Source of the DNA: an uncultured Pseudomonadota bacterium
GTDB taxonomy: Bacteria; Pseudomonadota; Gammaproteobacteria; Steroidobacterales; Steroidobacteraceae
Assembly: GCA_903862885.1 (NCBI GenBank)
Contig: CAIOZU010000006.1
Location: forward strand, 1 to 40,871
DNA: 40,871 bases
Direction: 5' to 3'
Below, one piece after another: positions 38,454 to 40,871 of this stretch (its first letter is position 1; every line of letters begins with the position of its first letter). The notes under the pieces were generated by a model. It was not told where the DNA came from. It did not search any database and saw only the letters and a program-made list of their open reading frames with translations. A program made the translations under genes and the position numbers.

Positions 38454-38774
38454 TCATCGGCGCGTCTTCATCGGGGTACGCGCCATGGTGCGTCCGCGCT
38501 TGGCTAACTCCCGTCGTGTGTCCTTGGGATCCGCTAGTAAAGGCCGGTAAATCTCTACTCGATCACCGGGCATCAGCCGTGTGTCAGGAGGCACGACACG
38601 ACCAAAGACACCGACCACCCACTCAGCCCCGATATCGGGATGTACGCGTGACAGACCCGACCGTTGTACCGCTTGAGCCACCGTGGTACCGGCCGAAACG
38701 CTCACCGACACCACGGTCTGAACGGTGGGTGTTGCATACACCACGGACACCTCAAACTCAGTGGCTGGCACCAT
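38454..38774 (-). CDS. rnfH: RnfH family ubiquitin-like protein (RatB)
   Basis: Small protein of the UPF0125/RnfH family, with a beta-grasp fold in relatives and no firmly known function; it is regularly linked to ratA. From ATG 38774 (MVPATEFEVSVVYATP) it has 106 residues. The QTVVSVSVSAGTTVAQAVQ, VVGVFGRVVPPDTRL and PGDRVEIYRPLLADPKDTRR segments match the family. The start overlaps the ratA stop by 17 bp and has GAGG close upstream. A longer frame from 38804 is less likely. Confidence 0.92.
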   Translation of the reverse strand: MVPATEFEVSVVYATPTVQTVVSVSVSAGTTVAQAVQRSGLSRVHPDIGAEWVVGVFGRVVPPDTRLMPGDRVEIYRPLLADPKDTRRELAKRGRTMARTPMKTRR

Positions 38775-39228
38775 AGACCTCACGGGCGCGCGCGACGAAC
38801 ACATCGACTAAAGAATTCCAGGTGGACTCAAACAAGGGGCCAGCGAGCAGATCCAAGGCCGCGTTCTTAAATTCAAAGCGCACCAAAAGCTCCACCCGAC
38901 AGCCCTTGAGGCGAGTGGGCGCACTCTCTGAAGACGGCTCCACAATCGGGATAAAGCGCCATCTCCCCGAAAACGACCGAAAAGGGCCATCTAACAGCGC
39001 CATCTCAATCTGCTCGCCCGGTATTAAGGTATTTTGAGTGGTGAGTGCGACCCTGACCCCTGCCCGACCCACCTCCAAAGTCGCAGACAGCGCCGTCGGG
39101 GTCTCCGTGAGCACCGCCGCCCCAATACACCACGGCACAAAGCGCGGATAGTTAGCCACGCCATTGACCAACGCGTACATCTGCATGGGCGTGTGCACCA
39201 CTAAGGCACTGCGCTTGACTTCACGCAT
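38758..39228 (-). CDS. ratA: RatA family protein (START-like)
   Basis: Member of the type II toxin RatA / coenzyme Q-binding COQ10 family. In E. coli it was reported to block 70S assembly, while homologues act in ubiquinone delivery. The 156 residues form a single START-like domain: MYALVNGVANYPRFVPWCIG, then LLDGPFRSFSGRWRF, and a C-terminal helix with SLVDVFVARAREVYG. It is divergent from smpB and overlaps rnfH, the usual order. Whether it is a toxin here cannot be read from sequence. Confidence 0.93.
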   Translation of the reverse strand: MREVKRSALVVHTPMQMYALVNGVANYPRFVPWCIGAAVLTETPTALSATLEVGRAGVRVALTTQNTLIPGEQIEMALLDGPFRSFSGRWRFIPIVEPSSESAPTRLKGCRVELLVRFEFKNAALDLLAGPLFESTWNSLVDVFVARAREVYGASH

Positions 39229-39327
39229 GAGGACTGATCAGGAGTTTAGCCATACCGCCATTGTGAGGTCAGAGCGCGCAGACGACAACGCAGATAGAAT
39301 AGCAGACTGACTGTTGGACCCTAAGCC

Positions 39328-39807
39328 ATGGCTTTGAAGGATAAAGACACCCACGAAGGCACGATCGCGCTCAATCGTAAAGCGCGGCATGACTATTTCA
39401 TTGATGAGCGCTATGAGGCCGGCCTGGTGCTCATGGGCTGGGAAGTCAAATCCATGCGCGCCAGCCGCGTCCAACTCGGCGAGGGCTACGTGGCCGTCAA
39501 AAATGGCGAAGCGTGGTTACACGGCTGCCATCTCTCGCCCTTGAACTCAGCCTCCACCCATGTGATCGCCACCCCCACCCGCTCGCGCAAGCTGCTCATG
39601 AAGCGGCGCGAGATCGATCATCTTGAAAACGCGGTAGATCGCAAGGGCTACACGCTGATCCCGCTGTCTCTGTATTGGAAAGACGGCCGCGCCAAACTGG
39701 AGTTGGGGCTAGCGCGCGGTAAAAAAGACCATGACAAAAGGGACACGGAAAAAGAACGCGATTGGAATCGGGAGAAGGCACGCACGCTGCGTGCCCGCAA
39801 CCGATAA
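39328..39807 (+). CDS. smpB: SsrA-binding protein SmpB
   Basis: Essential partner of tmRNA in ribosome rescue. The 159-residue protein has the OB-fold core [38 protein letters not shown] and [14 protein letters not shown]. Its Lys/Arg-rich C-terminal tail ([18 protein letters not shown]) enters the mRNA channel in known structures. It starts at ATG 39328 ([19 protein letters not shown]). Its RNA partner ssrA lies about 480 bp downstream, with ridA on the opposite strand between them. Confidence 0.98.
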   Translation: MALKDKDTHEGTIALNRKARHDYFIDERYEAGLVLMGWEVKSMRASRVQLGEGYVAVKNGEAWLHGCHLSPLNSASTHVIATPTRSRKLLMKRREIDHLENAVDRKGYTLIPLSLYWKDGRAKLELGLARGKKDHDKRDTEKERDWNREKARTLRARNR

Positions 39808-39826
39808 AGACACGCCTTAGCTGATG

Positions 39827-40174
39827 CTAGGGCAGTGCCGCGGTGATCACGATTTCAACCAAATATCCAGGATTTGCCAACGCACCCTCACAGGTGGCTC
39901 GAGCGGGTGTATGCCCTTGCGGCACCCACGCATCCCATACTTTATTCATCGCAGCGAAATCACTCATCGTGCGCAGATAAATGGTGGCGCGAAGAATGTG
40001 CGTTTTATCAGTCCCCGCCTCGGCCAATAGTCGATCAATGGTAGCCACCACCTGCTGCGCTTGGGTCGTCACATCCGCGGTCGGATCATTAGCCACCTGG
40101 CCGGCCAAATACACGGTTTGGCCATGAATGACCGCCTCCGACATGCGCGCACCCATATGAAGTCGCTTAATCAT
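39827..40174 (-). CDS. RidA/YjgF/Rid family protein
   Basis: Small trimeric-type Rid protein. RidA members deaminate reactive enamine/imine intermediates, but other subfamilies lack this activity. From ATG 40174 (MIKRLHMGARMSEAVIHG), five bases after AAGGAG, it has 115 residues; ATG 40177 is one codon earlier. VYLAGQVANDPTADVTTQAQ, the central AGTDKTHILRATIYL and the conserved arginine in TPARATCEGALANPGYLVEI are present. The C-terminal segment differs from E. coli RidA, so a non-RidA subgroup is possible. It is convergent with smpB (19-bp gap). Confidence 0.88.
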   Translation of the reverse strand: MIKRLHMGARMSEAVIHGQTVYLAGQVANDPTADVTTQAQQVVATIDRLLAEAGTDKTHILRATIYLRTMSDFAAMNKVWDAWVPQGHTPARATCEGALANPGYLVEIVITAALP

Positions 40175-40272
40175 CATTGCTCCTTGTCTCAGTTGAACCC
40201 AAAGCGCCACCAGACGCCTTTAAAAGCGTGAATGCTAACTGGAATTGGCATACCTAGGGGGATTGACTGCGC

Positions 40273-40278
40273 TATAAT
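40273..40278 (+). promoter_or_regulatory. -10 element of the ssrA promoter
   Basis: A consensus TATAAT 12 bp before the mature tmRNA 5' end. No good -35 lies at 16-18 bp; TTGGCA at 40245 is 22 bp away. The promoter may rely on activators or the precursor may be short. Confidence 0.5.
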
Positions 40279-40290
40279 GAGAGTGCCAAT

Positions 40291-40643
40291 GGGGGCGATC
40301 GGGCTCGACGTGGGTTACGAAACTCCAAGTGCATGCCGAGGTGCAAGTTCCTCGTAAAACTGTTTGCAAATTGTTAGCTGCGAACGACAACAGCTACGCT
40401 CTGGCGGCTTAAGCCCCGCCTACTCCACTCCTTTTCGTGCCTGTGCGGGGGGAGATGGGGTCGCAATCACAGGATCGCGGTCCACGCGTGTTTCGGGTAG
40501 TGGATAGCTAAAAAGGACGAGGCTGGCATCAGCGCACCCTGCCGACCGGGAGGCCTGACGTGAGAACAGTCGATCGGACAAGCATGTAGATCTTGTAGCG
40601 TAGGATTCGCGGACGGGGGTTCAATTCCCCCCGCCTCCACCAT
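40291..40643 (+). ncRNA. ssrA: Transfer-messenger RNA (tmRNA, ssrA)
   Basis: Ribosome-rescue RNA acting with SmpB. The tRNA-like ends are visible: 5' GGGGGCG pairs with 3' CGCCTCC, followed by ACCA, and includes the G3-U70 alanine identity pair. A T loop (GTTCAATTC) precedes the 3' acceptor strand. The resume codon is GCG at 40380, and ten codons to TAA at 40412 give the tag (A)ANDNSYALAA; E. coli has (A)ANDENYALAA. At 353 nt it is one-piece, not permuted. The terminator follows at 40651. Confidence 0.97.
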
Positions 40644-40650
40644 TATTTGA

Positions 40651-40683
40651 AATCCCAACTCTTATCGGTTGGGATTTTTTTTT
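40651..40683 (+). terminator. Rho-independent terminator of ssrA
   Basis: A perfect 10-bp stem (AAATCCCAAC / GTTGGGATTT, 8-nt loop) is followed directly by an uninterrupted T-run to 40683. It starts 8 nt after the tmRNA CCA. Confidence 0.93.
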
Positions 40684-40716
40684 GCCCGTTCCCCCGTGAA
40701 AACTGCAATGACGTCG

Positions 40717-40741
40717 CGCGCGTCGCTTCGGCGGCGGCGCG
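40717..40741 (+). other. GC-rich hairpin with UUCG tetraloop downstream of ssrA
   Basis: CGCG-CGTCGC and GCGGCG-(g)-CGCG pair around a C(TTCG)G tetraloop, with 10 bp and one bulged G. Only a weak T-stretch (ATTTCC) follows. It could be a second stop for transcription or part of an unseen RNA; no function is assigned. Confidence 0.4.
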
Positions 40742-40789
40742 ATTTCCCGCCCAATTCCCTCAAATACCTATCTCTGTTATCAGTAGGGA

Positions 40790-40803
40790 CGCGAGCGCTC
40801 GCG
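40790..40803. repeat. Perfect 14-bp palindrome downstream of ssrA
   Basis: CGCGAGCGCTCGCG is its own reverse complement. It lies in the gene-free tail beyond ssrA, within a short frame that stays open to the right edge and that I do not accept as a gene. Confidence 0.5.
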
Positions 40804-40871
40804 ACGCCACGTCTAGTATTTTCAATGACTTACGGACAGCGAGTTCGAAAAGTAATTTGGTCGGGCGGTGG

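Noticed and set aside
40467-40658. 63-codon minus-strand frame over ssrA
   Set aside because: It is antisense to the tmRNA 3' part and has the usual spurious GGIEPPS-type peptide of tRNA-like ends.
40708-40871. Plus-strand frame open to the right edge (MTSRASLRRRR...)
   Set aside because: No ribosome site, composed of GC-rich hairpin and palindrome sequence, and no recognisable domain; too short to call at the edge.

Overview
The window is almost entirely gammaproteobacterial housekeeping DNA, GC-rich (roughly 55-60 % by eye). The gene order secG-tpiA-glmM-folP-ftsH-rlmE / yhbY / greA-carB-carA-dapB-dnaJ-dnaK-grpE-hrcA / nadK-recN / fur / bamE resembles that of early-branching Gammaproteobacteria (Xanthomonadales/Nevskiales/Steroidobacter-like). 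Other markers agree: separate nuoC and nuoD, an hrcA gene together with sigma32-type heat-shock promoters, and a one-piece tmRNA with a tag close to the enterobacterial one. I cannot name a species from the sequence.

Layout. (1) 1-1674: the 5' part of a type I restriction-modification hsdM on the minus strand, running off the left edge. (2) 1675-2320: about 650 bp without a gene, visibly AT-rich in its middle, holding inverted iteron-like repeats, a perfect 11-bp tandem repeat, an inverted near-copy of a tRNA 3' end and a terminator. (3) 2321-2397: initiator tRNA-fMet with its own promoter. (4) 2449-16786: a complete 14-gene nuoA-N operon (respiratory complex I) on the minus strand with many stop/start overlaps. 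(5) 16926-23015: tRNA-Leu(GAG), secG, tpiA, glmM, folP, ftsH and rlmE, all minus. (6) 23061-23360: yhbY, divergent from rlmE. (7) 23399-34742: a minus-strand run of DUF4149 gene, greA, carB, carA, dapB, dnaJ, dnaK, grpE and hrcA. (8) 34937-37561: nadK-recN on the plus strand, converging on fur with overlapping stop codons. (9) 37992-40177: bamE (plus), rnfH-ratA (minus), smpB (plus), ridA (minus). (10) 40291-40643: ssrA (tmRNA) with its terminator, then 190 bp with no assignable gene.

Functional themes: proton-pumping NADH oxidation (nuo); the heat-shock chaperone set (hrcA-grpE-dnaK-dnaJ, plus ftsH and rlmE); cell-envelope work (secG, glmM, bamE); folate, carbamoyl-phosphate and lysine/diaminopimelate synthesis (folP, carAB, dapB); NADP supply (nadK); DNA repair (recN); iron control (fur); and ribosome rescue (smpB, ssrA).

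I found no clearly new multi-gene system. The most interesting parts are the repeat-rich junction between tRNA-fMet and hsdM, which looks like one end of an integrated island, and several small regulatory structures: a perfect inverted repeat over the yhbY -10 and start, carA leader hairpins, two sigma32-like promoters, a dnaK-dnaJ intercistronic hairpin, and a CIRCE-spaced inverted repeat before hrcA.
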